Translations under genes and position numbers: made by a program
Assembly: GCF_009728145.1 (NCBI RefSeq)
Contig: NZ_WOCA01000003.1
Span: 62,001 to 126,000 of the forward strand
Source of the DNA: Ornithinibacillus caprae
Lineage (GTDB): Bacteria > Bacillota > Bacilli > Bacillales > Amphibacillaceae
Reading direction: 5' to 3'
Length of the DNA stretch: 64,000 nucleotides
Notes under the pieces: model-generated
The model's input: the letters and a program-made list of their open reading frames with translations, nothing else
Told to the model about the DNA's origin: nothing
Databases searched by the model: none
Shown here: one piece after another, positions 54,071 to 62,773 of the stretch
How the letters are laid out: each line of letters begins with the position of its first letter
Position numbering within the stretch: position 1 is the stretch's first letter

Positions 54071-54598
54071 TTATCTTCCTCCTGACTCGATCTTTTCAAA
54101 TATATTAGAATAAGTACTTCTGATATTGGTTTCATTTTCTGTATCATTGTATAATCCAAATCCCCACCCCTGAAATTCATCTTCTCCTTTGCTTATAATG
54201 CCTGTTGCATACATTTGGTCATCAACATCTGGAAATTCTTCATAGGTTATATCGTCATTTATAAATGGCACATATGCTTTCTTTGATTCTATAAAAAAGA
54301 AAGGAATATTTGATTCGCTATACACTTTTGCATATTTATTTTCTCCTGCTTGTTCTAGATATTCCTTCATAATGAAAACAGCATCTAATTCGACAGAAAT
54401 ATCTTTGACATTAGATTCTAATTCATCAAAAGTTATACTTTGAAAATGGACATTTTCCTCTCTTACGTCAGGCTTTTCACCTATGACACCGATGTCCAAA
54501 TCACTACCCTCGTATACCGGAGTTTCATATTCATTTTCTGCATTACAACCTATTAAAAATACTGATAGAACAAGATATCCTAGAACTAACTTTTTCAT
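54071..54598 (-). CDS. Lipoprotein
   Basis: 175 residues, lipobox FLIGCNA (Cys18), then YEGSDLDIGVIGEKPDVREE and KAYVPFINDDITYEEFPDVD. Similar proteins occur as Bacillus lipoproteins of unknown role. ATG chosen after GGGGGG. Confidence 0.7.
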   Translation of the reverse strand: MKKLVLGYLVLSVFLIGCNAENEYETPVYEGSDLDIGVIGEKPDVREENVHFQSITFDELESNVKDISVELDAVFIMKEYLEQAGENKYAKVYSESNIPFFFIESKKAYVPFINDDITYEEFPDVDDQMYATGIISKGEDEFQGWGFGLYNDTENETNIRSTYSNIFEKIESGGR

Positions 54599-54924
54599 AC
54601 AATGTACCCCCCCACTACTAAACATTAACCATTGTTAGCAATACATATGATTTCTTTTACAACTCAAAATTACTTCATTACCTTGATATATATAAAGGTT
54701 GCCAACAACCACCCTTGTTCCACAAACTTACGACTTTGCTTCGATAACCGTGCGATCTCCCTGATTGAAGATACACCTCTCATTATGATAAAGAATGATC
54801 TAAGAGGTTGTAACTTCTTTTGATAGTTCTTAGTAACAACACACTTCCAATCGATTAAAGAATGATTTTAATTTTCTAAACGTAAAATAATTGCAGGTAA
54901 AAGTCTGCTCTCATTAGTGTAATA
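54599..54924. other. Gene-free gap
   Basis: No gene is supported. A GATGATC-like stretch and a possible AAGAATGATC/ACTTCTT hairpin near 54790-54822 are the only structure. Confidence 0.4.
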
Positions 54925-55371
54925 CTACTTAAACGTATACTTAAATAAAAGTTCTCCATTTGGGTCTCTTTCATTCATGGACTCAAATCCGATACTTTTA
55001 TATAAATTATAAGCTGCTTTATTCTCTTCAATGATACTTAAATATATTTCCTTTACCCCATATTCTTTTGAAACGACATCAATAAGTTTCATCATTGACT
55101 TTCTTCCTAAGCCTTTACCTTGATATCTTTCATCTATCATTATTCTATCGAACCATGTATCTTTGTTTGGCCCAAAAGAACCGTACATAGCAAATCCAAT
55201 AATATCCTCATCATGGTATATAGCTACTGGATGCCATTCTTTGTAAATATCAGCTTCTTGTAGACATTCATCTACAGATTCAATAAATCTCACCTGCCCC
55301 GGCTTTAATTTTATATCTCTAACTATGCATTCATTGGTATCATCAATATCTCTAATATACACATGCTCCAT
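54925..55371 (-). CDS. GNAT acetyltransferase, spermine/spermidine-type (BltD/PaiA-like)
   Basis: 148 residues; GQVRFIESVDECLQEADIYKEWHPVAIYHDE, IGFAMYGSFG, motif A IDERYQGKGLGRKSMMKLI, and AAYNLYKSIGFES. Polyamine acetylation is likely by similarity to BltD. A full promoter block lies upstream. Confidence 0.85.
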   Translation of the reverse strand: MEHVYIRDIDDTNECIVRDIKLKPGQVRFIESVDECLQEADIYKEWHPVAIYHDEDIIGFAMYGSFGPNKDTWFDRIMIDERYQGKGLGRKSMMKLIDVVSKEYGVKEIYLSIIEENKAAYNLYKSIGFESMNERDPNGELLFKYTFK

Positions 55372-55451
55372 GTTTTTACCCCCCGTCACTCTTTAACATT
55401 ATCAATCTACGATAAACCCAAGTTTAACTTTATTTCATATATACTGACCAA

Positions 55452-55554
55452 TATGCCCATCCGTTTTTGAATAACTACTACCTAAATACTAACATAATAT
55501 TCCAAATATATATTAGAGTTTTAACCATAAGTAAAAAGCTGCACGATGCAGCTT
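55452..55554 (-). repeat. Composite array element with different hairpin
   Basis: Right box ATGCCCATCCGTTTTTGAAT, promoter block AATACTAACATAATATTCCA (55485-55504), then a non-GATC terminator AAGCTGCA-CGA-TGCAGCTT (55536-55554) that ends in TTTTT on the minus strand. No left box. The terminator belongs to the methyltransferase gene, so hairpins can differ while the promoter block stays. Confidence 0.75.
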
Positions 55555-55575
55555 CCTTGATATACCATTTCACGC

Positions 55576-56325
55576 TTACTTTTTTGCTATTATAAGAAAC
55601 CTTTTAGAGTTTGTTTCGATTCCTTTTTCTTTTCTATTGTTTTCAATGAAACCATTCAATAATTCAAAGTCCTTTTTATCTTCACCAAAATCAGGAATAA
55701 TTGGGGTATGTGTAAGCAAAAAAATAATATCTTCTGGTCTTTCAAAATATTCGATTGCATCATATTCAAAGGATTGAATTTCAGAAAAACCTGCCTGTTT
55801 AAGTTCACGAATATATCGTTCTTTTAATGCACCATCCGTTTTATCAAAAGCTTGACCTCGACCAAATGCTTTTTTTATATTTAATTTATCTGCTTCACTT
55901 ACCTGTTGTGTGAGAAACCACCCACCACTTTTTAATACCTTAATTATTTCTATTGAAGAAAATGGTGCGTGACAACTTGAAACTACATCAAAAAATGCAT
56001 TGGGAAATTGCAAATCATCAGATGACATTTGAAAAAACTTAACATTTAATACTTTAGATGTTTTTAAGTTAGATTGAGCTGTTTCCAACATACCTTTGGA
56101 TAGATCAATTCCAATCAAGAATAATAGTGAGGGTGCTATTCTTAATATATTTTCACCGCCACCAGTACCAATATCTAAAAGAACGTCTGATTTTTCGCAT
56201 CTTTTGATTACTTCATCATAAAACTCCCACTTAACACCTTCAGAGAAGGATTTTATATTACTAAAATCCCAACCGTTTATTTTACCGACCTTATCATAAA
56301 ATTTTTCATAATCAATGTTTCTCAT
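55576..56325 (-). CDS. Class I SAM-dependent methyltransferase
   Basis: 249 residues; motif I VLLDIGTGGGENILRI (about 44-59), motif II GIDLSKGMLETAQ, motif IV SCHAPFSS. N-terminal IDYEKFYDKVGKINGWDFS is typical of rRNA/small-molecule methyltransferases of this type. Substrate unknown. Confidence 0.85.
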   Translation of the reverse strand: MRNIDYEKFYDKVGKINGWDFSNIKSFSEGVKWEFYDEVIKRCEKSDVLLDIGTGGGENILRIAPSLLFLIGIDLSKGMLETAQSNLKTSKVLNVKFFQMSSDDLQFPNAFFDVVSSCHAPFSSIEIIKVLKSGGWFLTQQVSEADKLNIKKAFGRGQAFDKTDGALKERYIRELKQAGFSEIQSFEYDAIEYFERPEDIIFLLTHTPIIPDFGEDKKDFELLNGFIENNRKEKGIETNSKRFLIIAKK

Positions 56326-56346
56326 TGTTTACCACCTTTCAAATGT

Positions 56347-56383
56347 AAAAAACAAGACACCATCATACAGTGTCTTGTTTTTC
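56347..56383. terminator. Bidirectional-looking terminator
   Basis: AAAAAACAAGACAC and GTGTCTTGTTTTT, 12-base perfect arms, nine-base loop. It ends the transcript of the membrane-protein gene at 56634. Confidence 0.85.
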
Positions 56384-56420
56384 TTAGTATATAAATGACT
56401 ACCAACACTGTTTAAGGTAT

Positions 56421-56486
56421 AGGTTTTTAAAAAGGGCATACTTCACCCTTGGTGGTTAGTACGCGTTTTTTCTAGCCCGAAAACCT
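56421..56486 (-). other. Possible structured RNA element
   Basis: On the minus strand AGGTTTTCGGGC ... GCCCTTTTTAAAAACCT: outer seven-base stem, inner GGGC/GCCC and a GGGTGAAGTATGCCC hairpin, in an otherwise empty gap. Not matched to any known riboswitch. A left box (TTAATGCGCCCGTTACATTA) lies at 56586-56605. Confidence 0.3.
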
Positions 56487-56633
56487 AGATACTTCGAACA
56501 ATCCAGTAAGACATTCCATTCACTCCATTTGAAAGATTAGATTAATTACAACATACTTACAGTTAATTATAAACCTTTTTCTTAGTTAATGCGCCCGTTA
56601 CATTATGTACCATCATTAGTTTCAACTAATATT

Positions 56634-57194
56634 TTACCCATTTTTCTTCTCTAAGTAGTTTAACCCTTGTTTAAGCACCTTGAAACGTGTAATAGATACG
56701 CTAGGTACTAATAATCCTAATATAAATAGAAATATAAAGAATACAATCAATAGTTCAATTCGTAAAAGAGCTACATAGATAGTCAATAAAAAGATAGATA
56801 TGAATGTAAAAGCTACGATTAATGAAACTTCTAACTTAATTCGTCCTTTTCCTCTCTCAATATAGTCTTCTATCATTTCTTTTGTTAAAAAGATTTCTTG
56901 TAATTTATAGTTATGTAGAATCCTTCTTTGTATAAGATAGCCTAGTGTGCCAGCAGCAATTGACCCAGCTATCGCTATAATAATATGAGCACCTACACTT
57001 AACGAGTCTGTACTTAAACTACTTAATAATGCTGAGACAAGAGGAATCGATATCCAGTATTTCCAATTACTCATTAAGTTAACATTTTCATTGAATACTT
57101 TATAAACCCTCATAGTTTTAATATCAATAAAAATTGTGTAACCTGAAGTGTTTTTATTACTATAGTTGTAAATTGGAAGCAACTTCTTTTCCAT
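56634..57194 (-). CDS. Membrane protein with four helices
   Basis: 186 residues; hydrophobic segments about 48-62, 68-88, 125-143 and 147-165. YTIFIDIKTMRVYKVFNENV at the N-terminus suggests a soluble beta hairpin before the membrane part. Unrecognised. Confidence 0.65.
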   Translation of the reverse strand: MEKKLLPIYNYSNKNTSGYTIFIDIKTMRVYKVFNENVNLMSNWKYWISIPLVSALLSSLSTDSLSVGAHIIIAIAGSIAAGTLGYLIQRRILHNYKLQEIFLTKEMIEDYIERGKGRIKLEVSLIVAFTFISIFLLTIYVALLRIELLIVFFIFLFILGLLVPSVSITRFKVLKQGLNYLEKKNG

Positions 57195-57339
57195 GTGTTA
57201 TCCCTCTCTTTTCCAGTTTACTAATAAAAAGTATAGCAAATTTTTCCATAATACAACTATAGTTTCATGTCATCTCCACTATTCTCTTTTCAAAACAAAA
57301 AAACTCTCATCTATTGACTATTTGCCTTAATTTGACATC

Positions 57340-57531
57340 CTCCCCCACCTAAAATCCGAAAGGATTTTTGAGGAAGGGGATTCCAATAGACCAAAAGACT
57401 ATTGGGTGGTTACCGTTACCTCAGCTCAGTCCCGTTTTTCATTTATGCGAATTTCGGGTAGAGCGTCATTAGCTAGGTGTACAGCTCAGTCAGGCGCCTT
57501 ACAGAAAACATTAGGTTTCCTGCAACGACTG
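57340..57531 (-). ncRNA. Predicted omega/reRNA of TnpB
   Basis: In TnpB elements the guide RNA covers the gene's 3' end and the right end of the element. This 190-base stretch is non-coding, stem-loop rich (AAAATCC/GGATTTT, GACT..AGTC) and ends at the inferred right end. The guide would come from the flanking 57312-57331. Based on family knowledge and position only. Confidence 0.4.
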
Positions 57532-58705
57532 TTAAGTCGCAGTTATTGCTTTTTCTTCGTTAGATGGTCTTGTGGAAATGACAAAGCTGGCATTAACGTC
57601 AGCGTCTTTCTTATACCCACAAGAGCATGTATACAGCGAACCTCGACGGTTCTTTTTAACTACGTTACCGCAGTTTGAACATTCTTGGCTAGTTTTGAAC
57701 GGATTTACTTTAACCACTTCTAGCTCGGCTAGTTGTGCTTTGTAAGTAAGTTTTTCTTCCAAGTCAAAAAAAGCCCAAGAGTTAATATTTCGGTCGCTAC
57801 GTTTCCAAAACTTTTTCATAGAGCGGATACTCTTCAAATCTTCGATTTTAATAATAGAGGCGCCTTGTTTTTTGGCGAAGCGTACAATTTCTTTTGAAAT
57901 CACATGATTCCAGTATTGAATGATGCGCTGTTCTTTGTTTTCAAGACGTTTTAAAGCCTTCATATTTTTATTTTTCATAAAAATTCTTCTCAAACGAGAG
58001 TATTTTCTACGTATATGTCCAATGTGTTTTCCAGAGAAGTGTATATATTTACCGACTTCTTTATCTCCGGCAACCGCAATGTATTTAAGCCCACGGTCCA
58101 CGCCAACTTCTTTTTCTTCTGAAGAAACTTCGTTCTTTAATTCAAATGTAATAGCGAACGAAAAACACCATTTTCCATTCTTGAAAAACAGTTGTCCGTT
58201 TCCTTTTCTAGGTTTAGAAATATTCTCATAGGAGGGTAGATAGTATTTTGAAGCCTTATCCATATATCCATTCAATAGATAGTTCACCCAAAAAAGATTG
58301 TAATCGTTCACCTTCAACGGAACATATTTATCAAAGGTTACCTTCTTCTAGAGTTGGGATTCCTAACTTTAAGTACCCATTGTCAAAACGAAATCTCCAG
58401 TTTTGATTATTGAATGGAATAGCGATTCTCTTCCGAAACCTTGGAAAACCTTTGATTTTCTTGTTTTTATTCCAATCTTGATACCTTGAAACAGCTAGTT
58501 TTCTTGCTTCTTGAATTAATGTGGTAGGCAATCCAGTATGGCTTATTTTAGCATCGATTTCAGAAGCTTTTAATTTCGGAGTTTCTTTTTTAATGTTAAT
58601 CGCCAAGTTACTAGATTCGGAAAAACGATGTTGCATTGTTTCATACATTTCTTGTTTAATATTTGTTGGTTCAAACAATGGCATTTTGATTGATAGTGTT
58701 GGCAT
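57532..58705 (-). pseudogene. tnpB: TnpB RNA-guided nuclease gene with one frameshift
   Basis: N-terminal part (58331-58705, 124 residues) and C-terminal part (from 58317, 261 residues) are one gene. An extra base in the AGAAGAAGG stretch near 58345 breaks the frame; without it the reading LE-KVTFDKYVPLKVND is continuous. RuvC residues are intact: D in VGVDRGLKYIAV, E in IIKIEDLKSIRS, D in KDADVNASFV, with a zinc ribbon CSNCG...CSCGYKKDAD. So only the frameshift prevents a full nuclease. Confidence 0.85.
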
Positions 58706-58939
58706 ATTGAATTCACCCCCTCATTGTTAGTTATATTTTACCAAATAGAACATATGTTTGTCTTGGTTTTAGATTTTAATTTATCTACAAAAAAATAGGC
58801 GATTCATCTCCCACCTAAACGCTGTCGCGTTTTGAGGAAGGAGTCTTCTCGCCCAAGTTCGATAAAATCAATTCCTCCTTATTCAATAAACATAGGAGTT
58901 GCCGCATCGACAACTCCTTGTTCAGCTTCAGCCGTAATT

Positions 58940-59755
58940 TTAAGTAGATATTTTTGCTTCACGAATAAAGTTTGAACTAGCCCACTCACCTTCACGCTTA
59001 AACAATGTATATACAGCTTCATGGTCCTTTGGTGGTTCATCTATCCAATTTAGCAGAGTACGAATAATTGATTCTTTCTCTGGGAAGTAGTGGATAAAAA
59101 CTTCAGACTGCTCGTGAAGTCGTGTCGTCCAAATCTGAGAACGCTCCATCACCATTGAATAATATGTTCGAATAAGTTTACGAGCGAATCCTTGAGTATA
59201 TGTTTTAAAATCTTCATTAGAAGCTGTTTCTAACCTTGTTAACGTCCGATTAAGTGACTTATTAATATCACCATTAAAACGAATCGCTATCTCTGATGTA
59301 AGTTTATACGGGCCAAATTGTTCTCCTGCATCTTCTCCGTAAACACAGACACAGAGTTCCTTAAGAAATGCATTTTCGTAATAATTTGAAGGGTCAATCG
59401 TATAGTCGTAATATGCAACAGCTATACCTACATCACGAACTAGAGAACGATACTTCAAAGTCAATTCTCCAGCAAGTTTCTTTAATTCAGCCAACTTAAC
59501 GGAACTCAGTTTAGTATCGAACATAGCGATAAGATCTAAATCTGATTGTATTGCAATCGCATCTCCTCTCGCTACACTACCGTACACATAAACACTATGC
59601 AATTGCTGATGAAATAATTTTTTAAGACTCTCGACAGATTCTTGAATGCAAGGCACGTAGATGTCATCAATTTTGTCTTTGTGAACATCACTTACAATAT
59701 ACCCATTAGGGTCTAAACCATAACCTGCTTTTAAATTTTTTATTTCAATCACCAC
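58940..59755 (-). CDS. Nucleotidyltransferase domain protein (ANT-like)
   Basis: 271 residues; VYVYGSVARGDAIAIQSDLDLIAMF (55-79) with G59-S60 and D72, D74. A C-terminal helical bundle (SLNRTLTRLETASNEDF, GFARKLIRTYYSMVM) resembles aminoglycoside adenylyltransferases. Substrate unproven. Distinct from the gene at 17027. Confidence 0.8.
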   Translation of the reverse strand: MVIEIKNLKAGYGLDPNGYIVSDVHKDKIDDIYVPCIQESVESLKKLFHQQLHSVYVYGSVARGDAIAIQSDLDLIAMFDTKLSSVKLAELKKLAGELTLKYRSLVRDVGIAVAYYDYTIDPSNYYENAFLKELCVCVYGEDAGEQFGPYKLTSEIAIRFNGDINKSLNRTLTRLETASNEDFKTYTQGFARKLIRTYYSMVMERSQIWTTRLHEQSEVFIHYFPEKESIIRTLLNWIDEPPKDHEAVYTLFKREGEWASSNFIREAKIST

Positions 59756-59930
59756 CCTTACCTTCTGGTACGTAAATTCCTTGAATTTTTGACAATTCCC
59801 CTAAATTCAAACCTTTTCCACCAACGAGCATTATAATAGAAAAAAGAAAACCAATTTTTATGTTCATGTTTTTTATATAGAATGAGATTAATAACAGGAA
59901 GTAGAGAGCATGTCAATTTTGATTTTGAAA

Positions 59931-60227
59931 TTATTTTCCTACAAACCAAACAGTTAAAAGTACGCCATTCATTAGAAATACACATAATGGAACTAATGAA
60001 GTGAACAATGAAATAATTATATGATTCTTTTTACGTTCAACGTTTGCTTTGAATAAGCAAACAATTGAACTTACCACCAAGGCAAATGTTAATACAGTTC
60101 CAATTAAAATAACGTTTCTATTTAATTCTCCAGATAACCTCGCCCAATCTTCCAGATTAAGGACAACTATTAAACTTATAAGTGCTAATGATATTGACGG
60201 GATTAGCCATTTGATGAATTTATTCAT
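59931..60227 (-). CDS. Three-helix small membrane protein
   Basis: 98 residues; segments about 6-24, 37-60 and 72-95. The ATG at 60227 follows GGAGG; the ORF to 60254 is an extension. 59758-59930 contains no gene. Confidence 0.62.
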   Translation of the reverse strand: MNKFIKWLIPSISLALISLIVVLNLEDWARLSGELNRNVILIGTVLTFALVVSSIVCLFKANVERKKNHIIISLFTSLVPLCVFLMNGVLLTVWFVGK

Positions 60228-60272
60228 TTTGCCTCCTTTCTTGCAGGACTCCATTATTTTATACCCCCTTTT

Positions 60273-60300
60273 AATTCAATTATCCTGCTTTGTTGTTAAT
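60273..60300 (-). repeat. Array right box
   Basis: TTCAATTATCCTGCTTTGTT then GTTAATAA on the plus strand, between the small membrane gene and the DUF6141 gene. Confidence 0.5.
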
Positions 60301-60343
60301 AAGCACAAAAGCGTATCCGATTCTTTATAACATTTGATGAAGA

Positions 60344-60859
60344 CTAATTTATTCTTTGTGCCAAATTCAATGCATTTTTTAATTCAGCAGGTTTTTGAGT
60401 CCCAATTACCACTGTATTGTATCTCAACCTTAATTCTATTCCTTCCTTACCATTCATGATATAAGCGGTTTCATCTTTAGAGTTTATACGAACTCCCCAA
60501 CCACCAAAACGTTCAAGCGGGCTGTACGTGATACTTTTAAAATCATTTATGTCTTCAAAAAGAAACTGCTTATATTTAAAATGAAAAGGAACAAAACGTA
60601 AATATATTCCATCCTTTCGAACTTCTATTATCAACTTTAATAACCAAAGCATAAATACTGGGAAAACAATTCCAAAAATCACCCAAAAAATGATTGCGAC
60701 TATATCTGGAGCAGGTTTATTCCCCATTGGCACACCAAAAATAGTTTGCTGAATAAACCAGTACCACATGAAAGTAGCAGGCAATAAGTTAAACACCCAC
60801 CACAATATGGATCTTGGTCGTTGTATTTCTCGATACACAACTTTAGTATGCCTTCCCAC
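60344..60859 (-). CDS. DUF6141-like membrane protein
   Basis: 171 residues; two N-terminal helices (about 20-38 and 54-78), then a beta domain LIIEVRKDGIYLRFVPFHFKYKQFLFEDINDFKSITYSPLERFGGWGVR typical of PH-like domain membrane proteins in Bacillus. GTG start with GAGGAG. Confidence 0.75.
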   Translation of the reverse strand: MGRHTKVVYREIQRPRSILWWVFNLLPATFMWYWFIQQTIFGVPMGNKPAPDIVAIIFWVIFGIVFPVFMLWLLKLIIEVRKDGIYLRFVPFHFKYKQFLFEDINDFKSITYSPLERFGGWGVRINSKDETAYIMNGKEGIELRLRYNTVVIGTQKPAELKNALNLAQRIN

Positions 60860-60916
60860 TTAATCTCCTCACCTTTTTCAATGGTCCTATTCTGTAAATT
60901 TAATAACTCACACCTA

Positions 60917-60940
60917 TATACTAACATAATATTCCGAAAA
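60917..60940 (-). promoter_or_regulatory. Array promoter block upstream of DUF6141-like gene
   Basis: TATACTAACATAATATTCCG on the plus strand, 58 bases before the GTG start. No GATC hairpin or left box behind it. Confidence 0.55.
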
Positions 60941-60979
60941 TATAATCGATATTTTATAGTTTGTTGGAATGATATGAAT

Positions 60980-61327
60980 TTAGTTTTTGACCCTTAGAAA
61001 CCTTTTCAATTCTTGATATGGAGTAGAATATGAATCCTCATATTTTTGGATATGCTCTCTTAATACAGACCAATTCTTTTCAAGGATTGGGTGTATTTGA
61101 GTCGTCTCCGCAATACTATATATTTCTATTAAAAAATAAAGTGTCTCCCAAATCAAATAATCCTCATCTAATTTTAAAAGCATATCTATAACTTCTGGAA
61201 TATAGTTAAAAGCACTCTCTGAGGACATATCTTTTGAAATTAATTCAAATGCATTACTAAAATACCATTCTTCTGCATCAAGTTTATCTTGCCAATTATC
61301 ATAAATACCAATTAGTTTTTTGTCCAT
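60980..61327 (-). CDS. Hypothetical helical protein
   Basis: 115 residues, acidic, repeated helical pattern (YIPEVIDMLLKLDEDYLIWETLYFLIEIYS). It recalls small immunity-like or HEAT-like proteins; unrecognised. Confidence 0.6.
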   Translation of the reverse strand: MDKKLIGIYDNWQDKLDAEEWYFSNAFELISKDMSSESAFNYIPEVIDMLLKLDEDYLIWETLYFLIEIYSIAETTQIHPILEKNWSVLREHIQKYEDSYSTPYQELKRFLRVKN

Positions 61328-61416
61328 AATAATTATACCCTTTGATTAACTATTTTGTGTGTGTAAGAGTAATACTTCACTTATCAGTTTCATACTTTTA
61401 TTACTTACTACTTTTT

Positions 61417-62291
61417 TCATAATTTCTTAGTGAATACAATCAAATCATGTAGATGTTGAAAGCCAATCTTCTTATATAAGTTAATCGCACTACTATTGGT
61501 GGAGTTGACACAGAGTCTAATAGATTCAATGTTCTTAAATGTAAATAACCATTTTAAGGCACCCGTCAGTAACTGTCCTCCAATTCCATTACCTCTCTCA
61601 GACTTCTCAACAGCAAAAAAATCAATATTTGCTTCACCAAATTCAGGTTCTGCCTCGACATAAATATACCCACAAAAAATACCTTTATTAATTATCATAA
61701 ATACTTTTCTATGGTCATCTATACGGTTAATAATTTGTTGACCACTATAATAAGTACCTGGAAATGCTTTATCATGAAGTTGCTTCATCATTAAGTAATA
61801 CTCTGGAGTCAATTCTTCAATGGAAACATTCTTTAACTCATGGCTATTTTTACGCTGAAAAATCAATATTGTTTCATCACTATACTTTTTAAATGAAAGA
61901 TTCTTTGCCAATTGGCATACTCGAATATTTTTCAAGTTAGGAAACATCTCCAGTGAATCTATCTCATCTGGTAGTAAATTAATCATTTTCTTCCACAAAT
62001 CAAAAACAATATACCAGTTATCTGGAACAATAAATGGTCCCCATATTTCGACACTACTATCATCAAGGTCAGCATCAAATCCCACAACACCTATCAATTC
62101 ATTATTTTCATATGCTCCAACAAAACTATCAAAATATTTAACTTCCGAAATATCATCTATCATGCATTTTTCAATTTCTTTCTGATCTTTGCCACAATAA
62201 CCAATATGCGATTCTTCAATCCTATTTAACTGTGAGATTAATCTCGATACTTTTTCTACATCTTCTTATCAATTACTTTAATTTCTAACAT
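61417..62291 (-). pseudogene. Two-domain GNAT acetyltransferase gene with N-terminal frameshift
   Basis: A 248-residue open frame starts at 62163, but the true N-terminus (ATG at 62291 after GGAGG; MLEIKVIDKK) is in another frame. A lost base near 62268 separates it from EDVEKVSRLISQLNRIEESH. The downstream part has two GNAT-like units; motif A of the second is FFAVEKSERGNGIGGQLLTG. The short start at 62163 may still give a partial protein. Confidence 0.75.
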
Positions 62292-62357
62292 CTCAATTTC
62301 CTCCTTCCCTAATAATTTGGTTAACATTTTCCTTTTAGTTTAAGTGATTACCTTATT

Positions 62358-62386
62358 GTTCAACTCTTGCCCCGTTTGCTGAAGAG
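62358..62386 (-). repeat. Additional array left box
   Basis: GTTCAACTCTTGCCCCGTTT then GCTGAAGAG on the plus strand, without hairpin or promoter. Together with the full copy at 62551 it suggests a lost gene between. Confidence 0.55.
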
Positions 62387-62550
62387 CTATTTACTAATAC
62401 TTTTGTAACTTTATATACGAAGATCCCAGCATATAGTTTCAATGACCATAAGTTAAATGAATGTTATTTAATACAAAATACTATCTTCAGTACACCATTA
62501 TTTCCGAGAATCTCTAGTTTTAAAATCTGCCATAATCTCTCTATTTTCTT

Positions 62551-62695
62551 ATTAAACAATCTACTGGTTTAGTTCAATATTCCTATATATAAATACTAAC
62601 ATAATATTCCCAAAATAATACCGAGATTTTACAATAGAAAAAGACGATCAACTATGATCGCCTTCTCAAACTATCACCCCGTCACTTAAATTAAT
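62551..62695 (-). repeat. Composite array element, full copy (145 bp, rightmost)
   Basis: Right box AACAATCTACTGGTTTAGTT, promoter block AATACTAACATAATATTCCC (62592-62611), hairpin AAAAGACGATCAACTATGATCGCCTT, left box ACTATCACCCCGTCACTTAA. It marks the right border of the array region next to the ABC-transporter operon. Confidence 0.85.
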
Positions 62696-62741
62696 AGATC
62701 GATCTAAACGATCCTTTCGAGTTTGAGAGTTTGGAGCAATA

Positions 62742-62773
62742 CTTAGGCAAAAATTGAATAGATTTTGCCTAAG
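62742..62773. terminator. Hairpin downstream of the DUF1048 operon
   Basis: CTTAGGCAAAA and TTTTGCCTAAG, 11-base perfect arms, ten-base loop. T-run weak on the minus strand. Confidence 0.55.

Larger units (their letters stand above)
57332..58866 (-). mobile_element. IS200/IS605-type (IS1341-like) element, tnpB only
   Basis: Carries tnpB without tnpA. Near both ends lies the same arrangement: CTCCC(CC)ACCTAAA, hairpin, TTTTGAGGAAGGRG. At the left end it is about 58807-58842 (stem AAACGC/GCGTTT) and at the right end about 57339-57380 (stem AAAATCC/GGATTTT). Ends are inferred: TTGAT (minus strand, 58867-58871) just outside the left end as TAM, and TCAA (57332-57335) at the right end. No terminal inverted repeats or target duplication, as expected. 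Confidence 0.7.

Noticed and set aside
59758-59985. 75-codon minus-strand ORF upstream of the nucleotidyltransferase
   Set aside because: No family resemblance, no ribosome site, and it overlaps the small membrane gene's 3' end.
21800-62700. Classical integron with attC sites
   Set aside because: No IntI gene and no clear R-prime/R-double-prime core was found in the boxes; only the overall resemblance is claimed.
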